Counted from the first letter of the stretch, positions 32,785-43,198 are shown. The stretch: 47,273 nt of DNA from Chloroflexota bacterium (GCA_022821645.1 JAJEDE010000020.1:1-47273); one strand, 5' to 3'. Translations and numbers: made by a program. Notes: generated from the letters alone by a model not told the origin.

Positions 32785-33486
32785 TCATGTCGCGTCGTCC
32801 GTCGTGGCGGCCGGCGCTGGCAACGCCAGCCGCCATGGGTTGTGCATCGTCTCGTCAGACACCCAGAACCCAACGTGGGGCGGCAGCGTCGACGGATGGG
32901 TTCCGCTCGAAAGCGCCTCGTAGATCTCCGCGGCCTCGTCCAATCCTTCGCCCCGCGCCTGAACCGCCCCCAGGGCATATGCCGCCGCGTCGTCCTCCAC
33001 GCCATGCATCGACTGTTCGATGCGGGCGAGCCCGGCATGGGCTTCGGAACTGACCAGCGGCGGCTGGGCGGGCGCGGCCGGGGCGCTGGGAACATCTGCA
33101 TCGAGCCCCAGCAACCAGCGCACCCAGCGGCGGCCCGCCAGCAACCACGCCCCCGCCAGCGCCGGAACCCAGTGACCGCCCGAAGCAATGATCAACGCTA
33201 ATCCCAACCCAATGTCCATCCAGATCGCGGGTCGACGGCGTCGCGGCGACTCGCGCACTGGCTCGGCGCCGCCCGCCAGGCGCGCATAGTCCACCGCCAA
33301 CACGGCGGCGCGTGCCGCCAGCGGCGCCGAAAACTGCTGGCTCTGAGGCTGAATCAGGGCAATGCGCCAACCCCAGTATTGCGGGCTGCGGGCCGGAGCC
33401 GCTCGCAGAATCGATGCCGTGGACCTGTCCGCGCGAAGTACATAACCGTCGCGAATCGGCACGGCCCAGCAGGCCAGATTCATCAT
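32785..33486 (-). CDS. Hypothetical membrane protein of the SPFH-linked cluster
   Basis: This 233-residue protein has a short N-terminal part, an R-R-R-R-P stretch, and a hydrophobic region at about 89-126 with two closely spaced helices (G-L-G-L-A-L-I-I-A then A-L-A-G-A-W-L-L-A). An acidic, Ala-rich helical tail follows. The ATG at 33486 (or 33483) overlaps the stop of the preceding gene (ATGATGA). I do not recognise a family. Confidence 0.6.
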   Translation of the reverse strand: MMNLACWAVPIRDGYVLRADRSTASILRAAPARSPQYWGWRIALIQPQSQQFSAPLAARAAVLAVDYARLAGGAEPVRESPRRRRPAIWMDIGLGLALIIASGGHWVPALAGAWLLAGRRWVRWLLGLDADVPSAPAAPAQPPLVSSEAHAGLARIEQSMHGVEDDAAAYALGAVQARGEGLDEAAEIYEALSSGTHPSTLPPHVGFWVSDETMHNPWRLALPAPAATTDDAT

Positions 33487-34238
33487 CGTGAGCGCGCCGT
33501 GAGGTGCGTAAGGGGATACGGCCGCCCTCGTCTGGTGCGCGTCAATCCACGCAGCCAGGCCAGCCGCCCGGGCGGAGCTGAAACCTGCGGCGCGCCGGCC
33601 AGGTCACGATAGAACCGCGCCGCCGCCGGCCAGCGCACTTGCTCTCGAGCCACGCGCTCCAGGCGCATGAGGTCGCGAGGCTCGTCGGGCTCTCCGGCAA
33701 TCCGCCAGAGATCGCGCAGCCGCGCCAGGGACTCGCCGTCGCGTCCGACGGCGGCAGTGGGCAGCAACTCGCCGAGTTCCAGCGTCGAACGCGCTCGTGC
33801 GCCGGCCTGCCGGCCCGCTACCGCACGCCAGACGTACCGCAGGCCGGGAAGAAACCCAAGCGGCGCCGCCCAGACCACCACCGCATGCACCGGCTCCCGG
33901 TTCAGGAAAAAGAACGCCAGCAACACCCCGAGCACACCCATCTCAAGCAGCCCCGTCACAAGCGCCAGCACCCACCGTCGCCCCTCCGTGGCCGTTCGCA
34001 CCGCGTGGGCGAAGAGATCCGCCTCCACTCGAGCCCGAATCACGGCCAGTTCGCCCATGGAAAGTGGCAGCCGGCTATACAACGCGATCTGAAACGGCCC
34101 CACGTCGGCATCGAGCCGCCGAAAGTCGGTGTCAACCAGCACCGCGCTCCCCGTGTCCGTGGGAACCACGAATGCATCAATCAGTTGGGCGTTGGGATCG
34201 GAGTCCTGCACGGCGATAGAAGGCTCCAGCGGCGCCAC
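33483..34238 (-). CDS. Hypothetical membrane protein, first gene of the SPFH-linked cluster
   Basis: This protein of about 251 residues has an N-terminal soluble part with [12 protein letters not shown], two hydrophobic helices (about 100-150, [10 protein letters not shown] and [11 protein letters not shown]), and an Arg-rich helical C-terminus. The start is uncertain: the frame runs upstream past the mnmG start. GTG 34238 leaves about 100 bases for the divergent promoter; GTG 34313 or ATG 34337 would overlap or crowd mnmG. AT-rich sequence at 34270-34315 supports the shorter choice. No family recognised. Confidence 0.5.
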   Translation of the reverse strand: MAPLEPSIAVQDSDPNAQLIDAFVVPTDTGSAVLVDTDFRRLDADVGPFQIALYSRLPLSMGELAVIRARVEADLFAHAVRTATEGRRWVLALVTGLLEMGVLGVLLAFFFLNREPVHAVVVWAAPLGFLPGLRYVWRAVAGRQAGARARSTLELGELLPTAAVGRDGESLARLRDLWRIAGEPDEPRDLMRLERVAREQVRWPAAARFYRDLAGAPQVSAPPGRLAWLRGLTRTRRGRPYPLTHLTARSR

Positions 34239-34335
34239 GGCGCGCCGCGACGACGGCGGCGCGAGTATCCGAGTGTATATCGCCGCCAAACCTGAAATTG
34301 GACCTAAACACACCAGCGCGTGGGAAGATGAAGCC

Positions 34336-36318
34336 ATGCGTTTGCGACGACCCCGCACTCCCGCCGCCGGCTTCGACGTTCTGGTCGTAGGTGCCGGCCA
34401 CGCTGGTTGCGAGGCGGCCCTGGCCGCCTCGCGCATGGGCTGCCGCACCGCCCTGCTGAGCACCAACCTCGCCACCGTCGCCCAGATGCCCTGCAACCCC
34501 TCCATCGGCGGCCCGGCCAAGGGCAACCTCGTCCGTGAAATCGACGCCCTCGGCGGCGAGATGGGCCGCAACACCGACCGCACCCAGATCCAGATCCGCG
34601 AACTCAACACCAGCAAAGGCCCGGCCGTCCGCGCCCTCCGCGCCCAGTGCGACAAGCACGCCTACGGTCGCCTCATGCGGCGCGTGTTGGAGACGCAGGC
34701 CAACCTGACGCTGCTCGAAGCCCACGTCGAGGGCCTCATCTGGGATGCCGAACCCTCGGAAGGAGCGCCCGCCTGGCGCGTACGTGGCGTCCGAACTCGC
34801 GGAGGCGAGGAAATTCGCGCTCACGCCACCGTGGTCACGACCGGGACGTTCTTGCAGGGTCGGATCATTCTGGGTGACACCGAATCCCCGGGCGGACGCC
34901 GCGGCGAGCCGCCCGCCACGGCCCTGGCCAATGACCTGCGCCGGGCCGGCCTGGAACTGGGCCGCCTCAAGACCGGCACCCCGCCGCGCCTCGCCGCCGC
35001 CAGCATCGACTACGGCCGCACCCGCGTGCAGCACGGCAGCCGGCAGCCCCTCTGGTTCAGCTTCGACCCGCCGCCCCGCGCCGAGTGGCACGAGGCCGCG
35101 CCGGACCCCGTCTACCCCCACGTCCCGCCCCCCGGCTGGCGCACCCAGATGGCCTGCTACCAGGTCCACACCACGCCGCGAACCCACGATCTCATCCGCG
35201 ACAACCTGCACCGCGCGCCCATGTACAACGGCGCCATCAAGGCCTCCGGCCCCCGCTACTGCCCGTCCATCGAGGACAAGATCGTCCGCTTCGCGCACAA
35301 GGACTCGCACTCCCTCTTCCTCGAACCCGAGGGCTTCCAAACCCACGAGGTCTACGTCCAGGGCGCCAACACCAGCCTCCCCGCCGACGTCCAGTTGGAG
35401 ATGATCCGCACCATCCCCGGCCTCGAATCGGCCGAAATGCTTCGCCCCGGCTACGCCGTCGAATACGACTTCGTCCACCCCCGTCAGCTTCGCCGTTCCC
35501 TCGAAGTCCGCAACGCCCGTGGCCTCTTCCTGGCCGGCCAGGTCAACGGCACCACCGGCTACGAAGAAGCCGCCGCCCAGGGCCTCATGGCCGGCATCAA
35601 CGCCGCGCGCCGGTCGCTCGGTGACGAACCCGTTGAACTCGGCCGCGCCCAGGCCTACATCGGCGTGATGATCGACGACCTCGTCACCAGCGAGCTCACC
35701 GAGCCCTACCGCCTCCATACCTCACGCGCCGAGTACCGCCTGCTCCTCCGCCACGACAGCGCCGACCGCCGCCTCACCGAACTCGGACACTCGATTGGCT
35801 TGGCGACCGACCGGCGTCTCGCCAGCCTCCGCCGCCAGCGCGATCGCTCCGACGCCACTCACGACTGGCTCAAGCGCCTCCGCGTCCCCGCCACGCCAGC
35901 GGTCAACAGTCGCCTTCGCGACCTCGAACTGGCCCCGCTCCGCCAGACCACCCGCGGCCTCGAGCTCCTCGCCCGTACCGGCATCACCTGCGACCTCATC
36001 GCCGACCTCGCCGGCGATCCGCCGCCTCCGCCCGAAGCCGCCGCCCACGTCGAGTTCGAAGTCAAGTACGCCGGCTACATCCGCCAGCAGGAAGCCCAGG
36101 TCCGCCGCGCCGCCGCCATGGAAGACCATGCGATCCCACCCGACCTGGCCTACCTGGACCTCCGCGCCCTCCGCACCGAGGCCCGCCACCGGCTCGAACG
36201 CTTCCGCCCCGCCACCGTCGGCCAGGCCGCCCGCCTCGAAGGCGTCACCCCCTCCGACATCGCCGGCCTTCTCGTCTACCTCAAGCGCCACACCGCCCAG
36301 ACGGCCAACACCAGCTAG
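34336..36318 (+). CDS. mnmG: tRNA uridine-5-carboxymethylaminomethyl synthase MnmG (GidA)
   Basis: This 660-residue FAD protein works with MnmE to modify the wobble uridine of several tRNAs. The N-terminal dinucleotide motif is [12 protein letters not shown], followed by [13 protein letters not shown] and the D-x-x-x-Q-x-R [16 protein letters not shown] segment. [17 protein letters not shown] and the C-terminal MnmE-binding region close it. Length is standard. It is divergent from the SPFH-linked cluster and convergent with the lipoprotein gene. MnmE is not in this window. Confidence 0.97.
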   Translation: MRLRRPRTPAAGFDVLVVGAGHAGCEAALAASRMGCRTALLSTNLATVAQMPCNPSIGGPAKGNLVREIDALGGEMGRNTDRTQIQIRELNTSKGPAVRALRAQCDKHAYGRLMRRVLETQANLTLLEAHVEGLIWDAEPSEGAPAWRVRGVRTRGGEEIRAHATVVTTGTFLQGRIILGDTESPGGRRGEPPATALANDLRRAGLELGRLKTGTPPRLAAASIDYGRTRVQHGSRQPLWFSFDPPPRAEWHEAAPDPVYPHVPPPGWRTQMACYQVHTTPRTHDLIRDNLHRAPMYNGAIKASGPRYCPSIEDKIVRFAHKDSHSLFLEPEGFQTHEVYVQGANTSLPADVQLEMIRTIPGLESAEMLRPGYAVEYDFVHPRQLRRSLEVRNARGLFLAGQVNGTTGYEEAAAQGLMAGINAARRSLGDEPVELGRAQAYIGVMIDDLVTSELTEPYRLHTSRAEYRLLLRHDSADRRLTELGHSIGLATDRRLASLRRQRDRSDATHDWLKRLRVPATPAVNSRLRDLELAPLRQTTRGLELLARTGITCDLIADLAGDPPPPPEAAAHVEFEVKYAGYIRQQEAQVRRAAAMEDHAIPPDLAYLDLRALRTEARHRLERFRPATVGQAARLEGVTPSDIAGLLVYLKRHTAQTANTS

Positions 36319-36351
36319 GCAAAGCTCGGTGCGCTATTCGTGCCTCCCGAG

Positions 36352-38079
36352 CTACGCATCCGCCTCCGGCCGCGCCCGCCGCCGCTTGATTGCCCGCACA
36401 CCCCGCCACACCAGCACGCCAACCACCGCAAACGGCCCCGCCACGATCACCAGCACGATCGCCGCATTCGCCAGGAAGCGCAGCACGTCCAGCAGCAGGC
36501 CCACCGCGTCGCGCGCCGTCGACCCTGGCCCAAACACCTCGCGGTCCGCCACGTCTTCCGGCAGCGCCGTCAGGAAGGTCACCACCCGGTTGTCCACCTC
36601 GGCCCGATCCTCACCCGCAAACTCAATAGCGGTCTCGGTCTCAAACCGCCCTTCGCTACGCTCCACCCGCGCCTCGTAGAACACCCCCTGCCCCGAGTCC
36701 GGCGCCATGCGCGGAAACTCCCACACCACCGTCCGCGCGGCCTCGTCATAGCGTCCGCCGCCCTCCGCGCGCACGAACGTCATGCCCTCCGGCAGACGCT
36801 CCGTCAGCCGAACCTCCCGCGCGTCCCCGTTGCCGCGATTATGGAAATTGATGTAGTAGCTGACGTCCCGACCCACCGGCACCGACGCCTCGCCCTCCTT
36901 GAACACGCTCAGGTCCACATGGAACGGCAGCGTCGCCTCGGCCCGATCCTCGTCCGGTTCGCGCACCACGCCCTGCGCCGTGATCGTCGCCGTCACCTCC
37001 ATCGGCGACCCGTCGCCCTCCAGCCGCACCCGCGACCACACGTCCCGCGAGGTGTTCGCCTCCACGCGGTCGATCTCCCACACCACGCTATGCGTTGACG
37101 CCTCGTATACCCCTTGCGACGACGCCCACTCAAACACCATTCCCGGTGCCAGCGCGTCCCGCACCACCACGTCGCGCAGGTCCACCGTTCCGTGATTGGC
37201 GATCGTGATCGGCATCTCCGTGCTGCCGTGCATCGCGTAACCCTCGGGCGACAGCCGTTCGATCCGCAGGTCCGGCGCCGGGTGCAGCCGCACCGTGATC
37301 GTCGCCAGGTCCGTCTGGTTCGACAGCAGGTTCAGCTGCCCCTGCAACACCTCGATGCGCGACCGCACCTCCAGCAACTCCCGCTGCACCTCCAGCGTGT
37401 CGCTCACCGTCTGCGCCGTCGCCAGGATGTCCAGCAACTGACGCTCCGTCGCCTCCGCCGTCCGCAGCCGCGCCTCCAGGTCCGTGAACTCCGCCGTCAC
37501 GTCGCGCCCGCCCACCTCCTCGTTCACCACCTCGCTGCCCTGCTCGCGCACCAGCCCTCGAACCTCGTCAAACCGCTCCACCGGCGCCCGCAGCGTCACC
37601 GTGCTGATCGACCGCGGATCGTCATCCCGCACGTCCGCCGACGCCACAAACGCTCCCGGAATCCCGTCTACCAACGCCTGCAACCCCCGAACCGCGGCCG
37701 CAATGTCCCCCACCACGATCCCGATCGTGGCGTCGCGAATCACCCGCCGTTGCGGCGCTGCGGCGTCAGCAATTGACTGCTGGCTCTCCGACTCGACCTG
37801 CACCTTGGCCGCTGCCGGCGCGGCCGGCGCCGCCGAGGCCTCGGCAACCCGAACCACCGCCCGCTCCGCCGCCATCCCCATTGCCGTCGCCGTCTCGCGC
37901 GACATGCGTCCGGTCTCACTCTCAACCATCGCCGCCGGCGCCTCCGGGGCCATGGCCGGAGCAGCCATCGGCCGATCCGCCGACTCGTCCCCGCCGCCGA
38001 ATGGAAACTCCCCGCACGCCGCCAACCCCAGCGCGCCAACCACCAAAGCCGCCACCAACATCAGGTATCGCTTTGGCAT
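36352..38079 (-). CDS. DUF4349-type lipoprotein with internal DUF11-like repeats
   Basis: This 575-residue protein starts with a lipoprotein signal, the lipobox L-A-A-C placing the lipidated Cys near residue 22. A DUF4349-like core (about 110-275) has R-D-A-T-I-G-I-V-V and the coiled-coil heptads with L-E-A-R-L-R-T-A-E-A-T-E-R-Q-L. Two DUF11-like repeats (about 290-395 and 400-500) follow, the second with N-x-G-N-G-D-A-R-E-V-R-L-T-E-R-L-P-E-G. A C-terminal membrane helix (about 535-560) and basic tail end it. In simple DUF4349 proteins that helix follows the coiled coil directly. ATG 38079 has AAGGAG six bases upstream; the longer GTG start lies before that site. Confidence 0.82.
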   Translation of the reverse strand: MPKRYLMLVAALVVGALGLAACGEFPFGGGDESADRPMAAPAMAPEAPAAMVESETGRMSRETATAMGMAAERAVVRVAEASAAPAAPAAAKVQVESESQQSIADAAAPQRRVIRDATIGIVVGDIAAAVRGLQALVDGIPGAFVASADVRDDDPRSISTVTLRAPVERFDEVRGLVREQGSEVVNEEVGGRDVTAEFTDLEARLRTAEATERQLLDILATAQTVSDTLEVQRELLEVRSRIEVLQGQLNLLSNQTDLATITVRLHPAPDLRIERLSPEGYAMHGSTEMPITIANHGTVDLRDVVVRDALAPGMVFEWASSQGVYEASTHSVVWEIDRVEANTSRDVWSRVRLEGDGSPMEVTATITAQGVVREPDEDRAEATLPFHVDLSVFKEGEASVPVGRDVSYYINFHNRGNGDAREVRLTERLPEGMTFVRAEGGGRYDEAARTVVWEFPRMAPDSGQGVFYEARVERSEGRFETETAIEFAGEDRAEVDNRVVTFLTALPEDVADREVFGPGSTARDAVGLLLDVLRFLANAAIVLVIVAGPFAVVGVLVWRGVRAIKRRRARPEADA

Positions 38080-38274
38080 CACGCGCTCCTTCACCTGATC
38101 GGACTCATGCTCACCGCTGGGAAGCGGCCCCGGGGTGTCGCCCGCGGGCCCTTCGCGTCAAGACTAACGGGCGCCACCGTCAATTCGTATCGACCCACGT
38201 CAACCGCTCCAGGTGGCGCTGTACAGATAACTACGCCGCCAAACCGCGAATCGTTCCCTCGCCCCCGGTCCTAC

Positions 38275-38823
38275 CTATTGGCCCACTACCGCCGCCAACC
38301 CATACAAATCGGCCAGGTCCCCTCGCCCAATCGCCCGAAACCTCCCCTGCGCCTCTTCCAGCGACACCGTCAGCACCTCAACCACGTCCTCGCCATCGCC
38401 AATCGTCGGCTCGCTCACCAACTCAACCCGACCCACCCCCACCAGCCGCTGAAACCTGGGATGCGGCAAATGCGGCCGGTACGGCGCCTCCGCCGTTGAA
38501 ACGCAATCCCACACCCCAAACGGCTTGAATGACTCCAGGGTCGCCCCCGCCTCTTCCAGCAACTCACGCCGCAGCGTCGCCTCAATCGACTCCCCCGGCT
38601 CCCGCGTCCCGCCCGGCGCCTCCACCCGCCCGTCCGCCAGCACCAGCACCACCCAGCCCGATGCCGTATACGGGACGACGCTCACGTTCGCCACGTCGGC
38701 ATCGCACGGTTCGGCCTCGATCAGGCGAAACGTCCACGAAACCGGTCCCCATCGCCCCGGCCCAAACAGCTCCGGAAACCGCGCAGCCTCGCTACCCGCT
38801 GCCGTTCTCCCCATCGCGCCCAT
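38275..38823 (-). CDS. Nudix hydrolase
   Basis: This 182-residue protein carries a complete Nudix box: G-G-T-R-E-P-G-E with R-E-L-L-E-E-A-G-A, matching G-x5-E-x7-R-E-U-x-E-E-x-G-U. Nudix enzymes cleave nucleoside diphosphates linked to another group. The substrate is not evident. The ATG at 38823 overlaps the gyrA 3' end by 32 bases; ATG 38814 is an alternative. It is cotranscribed with gyrA. Confidence 0.88.
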   Translation of the reverse strand: MGAMGRTAAGSEAARFPELFGPGRWGPVSWTFRLIEAEPCDADVANVSVVPYTASGWVVLVLADGRVEAPGGTREPGESIEATLRRELLEEAGATLESFKPFGVWDCVSTAEAPYRPHLPHPRFQRLVGVGRVELVSEPTIGDGEDVVEVLTVSLEEAQGRFRAIGRGDLADLYGLAAVVGQ

Positions 38824-41260
38824 CCGCCAGCCGCGCCACCCGCAGCAGGTCCACGCCCTCGTCCATGCGCATGATGATCACGCCGGCCGCCGCCCGCTTG
38901 ATCGGACGCACGTTCCCCAGCCCGCAGCGCATCACCTGCCCGTCCGACGACACCAGCGCAATCTCCTCGTTCTCCGAAGACAGGGTACGGGCGTCTGCCA
39001 TGTCGCCGGTCTTCTGATTGAGCAGGATTGCTTTGACCCCCTGGCCTCCTCGACCGATGGATCGAAATTCGGTAACTGCCACCTTTTTGCCGTAGCCACC
39101 GGACGTAACCATCAACACAAAGTCGTCGTCCTGCGTCAGGTCCATAGCCGCGACTTCGTCGCCCTCCGCCAGTCGGATAGCGCGCACGCCGCCGCTCGTT
39201 CGACCGCTGGCCCGCACACCGTCCAGTGGGAATCGGATCGCCATGCCCCTGCGTGTGAAGAACATGGCGTGAGTCTCGTCCGTCGCCTGCCGAACCCAGG
39301 CCAATTCATCGTCCTCGTCCAGGTCCATCGCCAGCAGCCCGTTCGTCCGGATCGACACGAACTGCGTCAGCGCGCTGCGCTTCACTTCACCCTTGCGGGT
39401 CCCGAACACCAGGTATTCGCTTGCCTCGAAGTTAGGAATGTTCAGCAGCGCTACCGCCGTCGCGCGCTCGCCCTGCTCGATAGCCAGCAGGTTGATTAGG
39501 TTCTGGCCTTGCGCGTCCCGCCCCTGCTCCGGCAGTTCGTACGCCCGCAGCCGGTACACCTTTCCCCGGTTCGTAAAGAACAGCAGGTGGTCGTGCGTGT
39601 TTGCCACCAGGAAATGCTCCACCACCCCGCCCGTCTTGCTGCGGAACCCGCGGATGCCCTTGCCGCCCCGACCCTGCCGCCGGTAGGTATTCGCCGGCAC
39701 TCGCTTCACGTAGCCCCGCGAGGACATCGTGATCAGGCAGTCCCGGTCCTCCACCAGGTCTTCCTCGTTGAACTCGCCCGACGCCTCCCGCTGGATCTCC
39801 GTCAGGCGCTCGTTACCGAAGCGCTTGACCACCTCGCGCGTCTCCTCGCGAATGATTGCCAGCACCCGGGTTTCGTCCGCCAGGATGTCCTGCAGGTCCC
39901 GGATCGTCGCCCGCACCTCTTCCAGTTCGGCCAGGATCTGCTCGCGCTCCAGCCGCACCAGCCGCCGCAACTGCATGTCCAGGATCGCGTTCGCCTGGAT
40001 TTCCGTTAGCCCGAACTCCTGCATCAAACCGTTGCGGGCCTCCTCGGTGTCGTCCGCCCCCCGGATGATCGCGATGACCTTGTCAATGTCATCCAGCGCG
40101 ATCACATAGCCTTCCAGCAAGTGCTCGCGCGCCTGGGCCTTCTTCAGATCGAACTCGGTCCGCCGCCGCACCACCGTCTGCCGGTGCTTCACAAAGAGTT
40201 CGACGAACCTCCGCAGCGGCAGCTGCTCCGGCTGCTCGTCCACCAGTGCCAGGTTGTTGATGCTGAAGGTCGACTGCAGCGCCGTGTGCTTGTACAACTG
40301 GTTCAGCACCGCCGCCGGCCGCGCGTCCCCGCGCAACTCCACCACCACCCGCATGCCGTGCCGGTCCGACTCGTCCCGAATGTCGCGCACGCCGGCAATC
40401 ACCTTGTCCCGCACCAGCGCGGCGATCTTCTCCACCAGCTTCGACTTGTTGACCAGGTACGGAATCTCCGAAACCACCAGCGCCATCGTGGTCCCGCGCA
40501 CTTCCTCCACGTTCACCACCGCCCGCACGCTGATCCGCCCGCGACCCTGCGTATACGCCTGTTCGATCCCCTCGGCCCCGACGATGATCCCGCCGGTCGG
40601 AAAGTCCGGCCCCCGCACGAACCGCATCAGGTCCCGCGACGTCGCCTCCGGGTTCTCGATGTAGTGCTCGATCGCCCGCCCCACCTCGCGCAGGTTGTGC
40701 GGCGGAATACTCGTCGCCATTCCCACCGCGATGCCCGTGGACCCATTAATCAGCAGGTTCGGCACCACCGAAGGCAATACCTCCGGCATCTCCGCCGTTC
40801 CGTCGAAGTTGTCGACGAAATCCACCGTGTCCCGGTCTAGGTCGTCCAGCATCGCGGCCGCTACCTGCGTCAGCCGCGCTTCCGTGTAGCGCATCGCCGC
40901 CGCCGGATCTCCGTCCACCGACCCGAAATTGCCCTGCCCGTCCACCAGCGGATATCGAATCGAAAACGGCTGCGCCATCCGCACCAGCGCGTCATACAGC
41001 GCCTGGTCGCCGTGCGGGTGGTACTTCCCCATCGTGTCGCCAACTACTCGCGCGGCCTTGCGGTACGCCGCGTTCGGCGTGGCCGAAATCTCCTCCATCG
41101 AGTACAGCAACCGCCGGTGCACCGGCTTCAACCCGTCGCGCACGTCCGGAATCGCCCGCGCGACGATCGTGCTCATCGCATAGTCGATATACGAGGTCTC
41201 CATCTCCTCGACAATGTCGACCTCCCGAATCCCGTCGCCCCCCACAAACTCCTCCGTCAC
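38792..41260 (-). CDS. gyrA: DNA gyrase subunit A
   Basis: This 822-residue protein is the cleaving and rejoining subunit of gyrase. The active-site Tyr is Y125 in [10 protein letters not shown], with the winged-helix region H-P-H-G-D at 81-85. In the quinolone region the residue equivalent to E. coli Ser83 is Gln86, while Asp90 (Asp87 equivalent) is kept. R-Q-G-R-G-G-K-G in the C-terminal propeller is a GyrA-box-like motif, which favours GyrA over ParC. GTG 41260 has GGAGG shortly upstream. It is followed by the overlapping Nudix gene; gyrB is not in the window. Confidence 0.95.
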   Translation of the reverse strand: MTEEFVGGDGIREVDIVEEMETSYIDYAMSTIVARAIPDVRDGLKPVHRRLLYSMEEISATPNAAYRKAARVVGDTMGKYHPHGDQALYDALVRMAQPFSIRYPLVDGQGNFGSVDGDPAAAMRYTEARLTQVAAAMLDDLDRDTVDFVDNFDGTAEMPEVLPSVVPNLLINGSTGIAVGMATSIPPHNLREVGRAIEHYIENPEATSRDLMRFVRGPDFPTGGIIVGAEGIEQAYTQGRGRISVRAVVNVEEVRGTTMALVVSEIPYLVNKSKLVEKIAALVRDKVIAGVRDIRDESDRHGMRVVVELRGDARPAAVLNQLYKHTALQSTFSINNLALVDEQPEQLPLRRFVELFVKHRQTVVRRRTEFDLKKAQAREHLLEGYVIALDDIDKVIAIIRGADDTEEARNGLMQEFGLTEIQANAILDMQLRRLVRLEREQILAELEEVRATIRDLQDILADETRVLAIIREETREVVKRFGNERLTEIQREASGEFNEEDLVEDRDCLITMSSRGYVKRVPANTYRRQGRGGKGIRGFRSKTGGVVEHFLVANTHDHLLFFTNRGKVYRLRAYELPEQGRDAQGQNLINLLAIEQGERATAVALLNIPNFEASEYLVFGTRKGEVKRSALTQFVSIRTNGLLAMDLDEDDELAWVRQATDETHAMFFTRRGMAIRFPLDGVRASGRTSGGVRAIRLAEGDEVAAMDLTQDDDFVLMVTSGGYGKKVAVTEFRSIGRGGQGVKAILLNQKTGDMADARTLSSENEEIALVSSDGQVMRCGLGNVRPIKRAAAGVIIMRMDEGVDLLRVARLADGRDGENGSG

Positions 41261-41359
41261 GCCCCTCCACTCCCCTCTCCGGAACTGCGCCTCCGTCGTT
41301 GCTCTCGACCCTCGGCGGCGAGCACCTGCGTGCGGAGCCAGGAACGCCGAGGAGACACG

Positions 41360-41780
41360 CCTCTTTCTCCCTCTCCCTTGAGGGAGAGGGTCGGGGTGAG
41401 GGTGGCTGCCGGCCCCAGCAACCGCGCAACGTCACCAGCAACCCGCACCGAAACGCCCGCCCTTCTTCTCCTGAGGCTCTTGTAAACCCCCGGCATCCTC
41501 GAAGCTGCGGCCGCTCTTCCTCCCTCTCCCCGTGGGAGAGGGTTGGGGTGAGGGTCTTCTGGGCAGCCACCGCCGGTTAGGCAAAGATCTCTCCCGCGCG
41601 AGAGGGCTAGGGTGAGGGGTCTTCCGTGCAACCGCCGAACCAACACTGAGCCGCCTCTTCCTCCCTCTCCCTTGAGGGAGAGGGTTGGGGTGAGGGTGGC
41701 TGCCGGCCTGAGCAACCTCGCAACGTCACCAGCAACCCACACCGACAGGCCTGCTCTTGTCCCTCTCCCGGGCGAGAGGG
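41360..41780. repeat. Cluster of CT/GA hairpin repeats with a 105-base direct repeat
   Basis: The gyrA-moaC gap (41261-41846) holds no gene. A block of about 105 bases at 41360-41463 recurs at 41654-41757 with about 10 percent difference. Each has the hairpin core CCCTCTCCCTTGAGGGAGAG (41369-41390; 41663-41684), then a G-rich GGGGTGAGGGTGGC tail and AACGTCACCAGCAACCC. Three related hairpins follow the same CCCTCTCCC...GGGAGAGGG plan at 41522-41542, 41591-41610 and 41761-41780. These resemble REP-type elements and may act as terminators or processing sites. Confidence 0.88.
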
Positions 41781-41846
41781 TCTTCCGGTCGAACCGCCCA
41801 CCAAACTGAGACCCCACATCGGCCAAACAACCATGCGGAGTCCCCA

Positions 41847-42386
41847 TCAAGCCTCTTCCTCCCCTCTCACTCCTCTGCCCTCTCCCCTCTCCCCTTCCTC
41901 AAAATCGCCGCTCACCCCGCCCGTCTTCCGCACCAACCGCACATCCGCAATCCGCATCCCCCGGTCCACTGCCTTGCACATGTCGTACACCGCCAGCGCC
42001 GCCACCGAAACCGCCGTCAGCGCCTCCATCTCAACCCCCGTCCGACCCACCGTCCGCACCGTCGCTTCAATCGCCAACGAGTCCTCACCCTCCGGCGCCA
42101 ACCCCATGTCCACCGCGCTTAGTGGCAGTGGGTGACACAGCGGAATCAGGTCCGCCGTCCGTTTGGCCGCCATCAGCCCGGCCAGCCGAGCCACCCCCAG
42201 CACGTCGCCCTTGGGAAGGTCCGATTCCTCGCCGGCCATCTGCTCGCGAATCATCGCCAGCGTCGCCGGCTGCATCACCACCCGGCCCCGCGCCACCGCG
42301 GTCCGGTCCGTCTCCGACTTAGCCGACACATCCACCATCCGAGCGGACCCATCCGCGTCGAAATGCGTAAACGAAGGCCTAGCCAA
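41847..42386 (-). CDS. moaC: Cyclic pyranopterin monophosphate synthase MoaC
   Basis: This 179-residue enzyme converts the MoaA product to cyclic pyranopterin in molybdenum/tungsten cofactor synthesis. [23 protein letters not shown] and Y-D-M-C-K-A-V-D are intact. The tail G-S-G-D-F region reads K-T-G-G-V-S-G-D-F, where Val replaces a usual Lys. It then runs on for about 16 residues of Glu/Gly/Arg encoded by CT-rich repeat-like DNA, not part of standard MoaC. The likely start is TTG 42386; no in-frame ATG precedes it before a stop. It should support the aldehyde oxidoreductase elsewhere in the window. Confidence 0.93.
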   Translation of the reverse strand: MARPSFTHFDADGSARMVDVSAKSETDRTAVARGRVVMQPATLAMIREQMAGEESDLPKGDVLGVARLAGLMAAKRTADLIPLCHPLPLSAVDMGLAPEGEDSLAIEATVRTVGRTGVEMEALTAVSVAALAVYDMCKAVDRGMRIADVRLVRKTGGVSGDFEEGERGEGRGVRGEEEA

Positions 42387-42482
42387 TCCGGTGGTTAAGT
42401 CCCTGCGCCCCAGAAGAAACGACCTACCCCCATTCTACCGCGCCACCCCGGCCCGCCGGCACTCGGGGTGGATACACTCAAA

Positions 42483-42509
42483 TAGACTAGTCTTCAGTCT
42501 AGTCAGTCT
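42483..42509. promoter_or_regulatory. Operator-like palindromes of the second Phd/PIN operon
   Basis: AGACTAGTCT (42484-42493) is a perfect 10-base palindrome. TAGACT (42483-42488) and AGTCTA (42496-42501) are inverted to each other with 7 bases between. AGTCAGTCT extends the pattern to 42509. GGAGG at 42522-42526 follows, 5 bases before the antitoxin ATG. The word TAGACTA is shared with the other Phd/PIN promoter. Confidence 0.5.
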
Positions 42510-42531
42510 GGAATCCGGACCGGAGGGATGC

Positions 42532-42792
42532 ATGAGCAACGTATGGCAGGTACAGGAAGCCAAGGCGCGTTTCAGCGAACTGCTGGCCACCAGCCTCGCC
42601 GAAGGACCGCAGATCGTCACCAGGCGAGGCGTTGAAACCGCCGTCCTCATCCCCATTGAGCACTGGCGCCGCCTCGAGCGCCTCACCCGCCCTAACCTCA
42701 AGGAATTGCTGCTCGCCCCAGAACCGCGCACCGATACCCTCACCCCGCCGCGCCGCCAACTCCCCCGCCGCGCCGCCCCACAGTTCGACTAG
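42532..42792 (+). CDS. Phd/YefM-type antitoxin
   Basis: This 86-residue antitoxin starts M-S-N-V-W-Q-V-Q-E-A-K-A-R-F-S-E-L-L, a Phd-like DNA-binding fold, with T-A-V-L-I-P-I-E-H-W as the end of the core. The tail is Arg/Pro-rich and unlike the tail of the Phd at 24403, so toxin recognition should differ. GGAGG precedes the ATG. Stop and toxin start are one base apart. Confidence 0.85.
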   Translation: MSNVWQVQEAKARFSELLATSLAEGPQIVTRRGVETAVLIPIEHWRRLERLTRPNLKELLLAPEPRTDTLTPPRRQLPRRAAPQFD

Positions 42793-42793
42793 C

Positions 42794-43198
42794 GTGTACC
42801 TGCTCGACACCAACGTCGTCTCCGAACTACGCCGCCCGCGACCCAACCCGGCCGTGTTGGATTGGATCCAGTCGGTGCCGGCCGACCACCTCTACCTGTC
42901 CGCCGTCACCGTCGGTGAGATCCAGGCCGGTATCGAGATCACCCGTGAGCAGGACCCCGTCAAGGCCGAGCAACTGGAAACCTGGCTTGACCGCGTGCAG
43001 TTGAGCTACGACGTGCTGCCGGTGGACGCCCCCGCCTCTCGGATCTGCGCCAGGCTCATGCACGGCCGCTCCGACACCCTCATGCAGGACACCCTCATCG
43101 CCGCCGTCGCCACCGTCCACCGCCTCACCGTCGTCACCCGCAACACCCGCGACTTCCACCCCCTCCACATCCCCACCCTCAACCCCTTCACTGATTGA
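42794..43198 (+). CDS. PIN-domain toxin (FitB/VapC-like)
   Basis: This 134-residue PIN protein begins V-Y-L-L-D-T-N-V-V-S-E (D5), has V-G-E-I-Q-A-G near residue 42, M-Q-D-T-L-I-A-A and T-R-N-T-R-D-F, the same acid pattern as the toxin at 23981. GTG 42794 follows the antitoxin stop by one base. Intact, so the pair should be functional. Confidence 0.88.
   Translation: MYLLDTNVVSELRRPRPNPAVLDWIQSVPADHLYLSAVTVGEIQAGIEITREQDPVKAEQLETWLDRVQLSYDVLPVDAPASRICARLMHGRSDTLMQDTLIAAVATVHRLTVVTRNTRDFHPLHIPTLNPFTD

Noticed and set aside
41360..41780. CRISPR array
   Set aside because: Repeats are irregularly spaced, have variable cores and tails, share flanking sequence and have no cas genes nearby.
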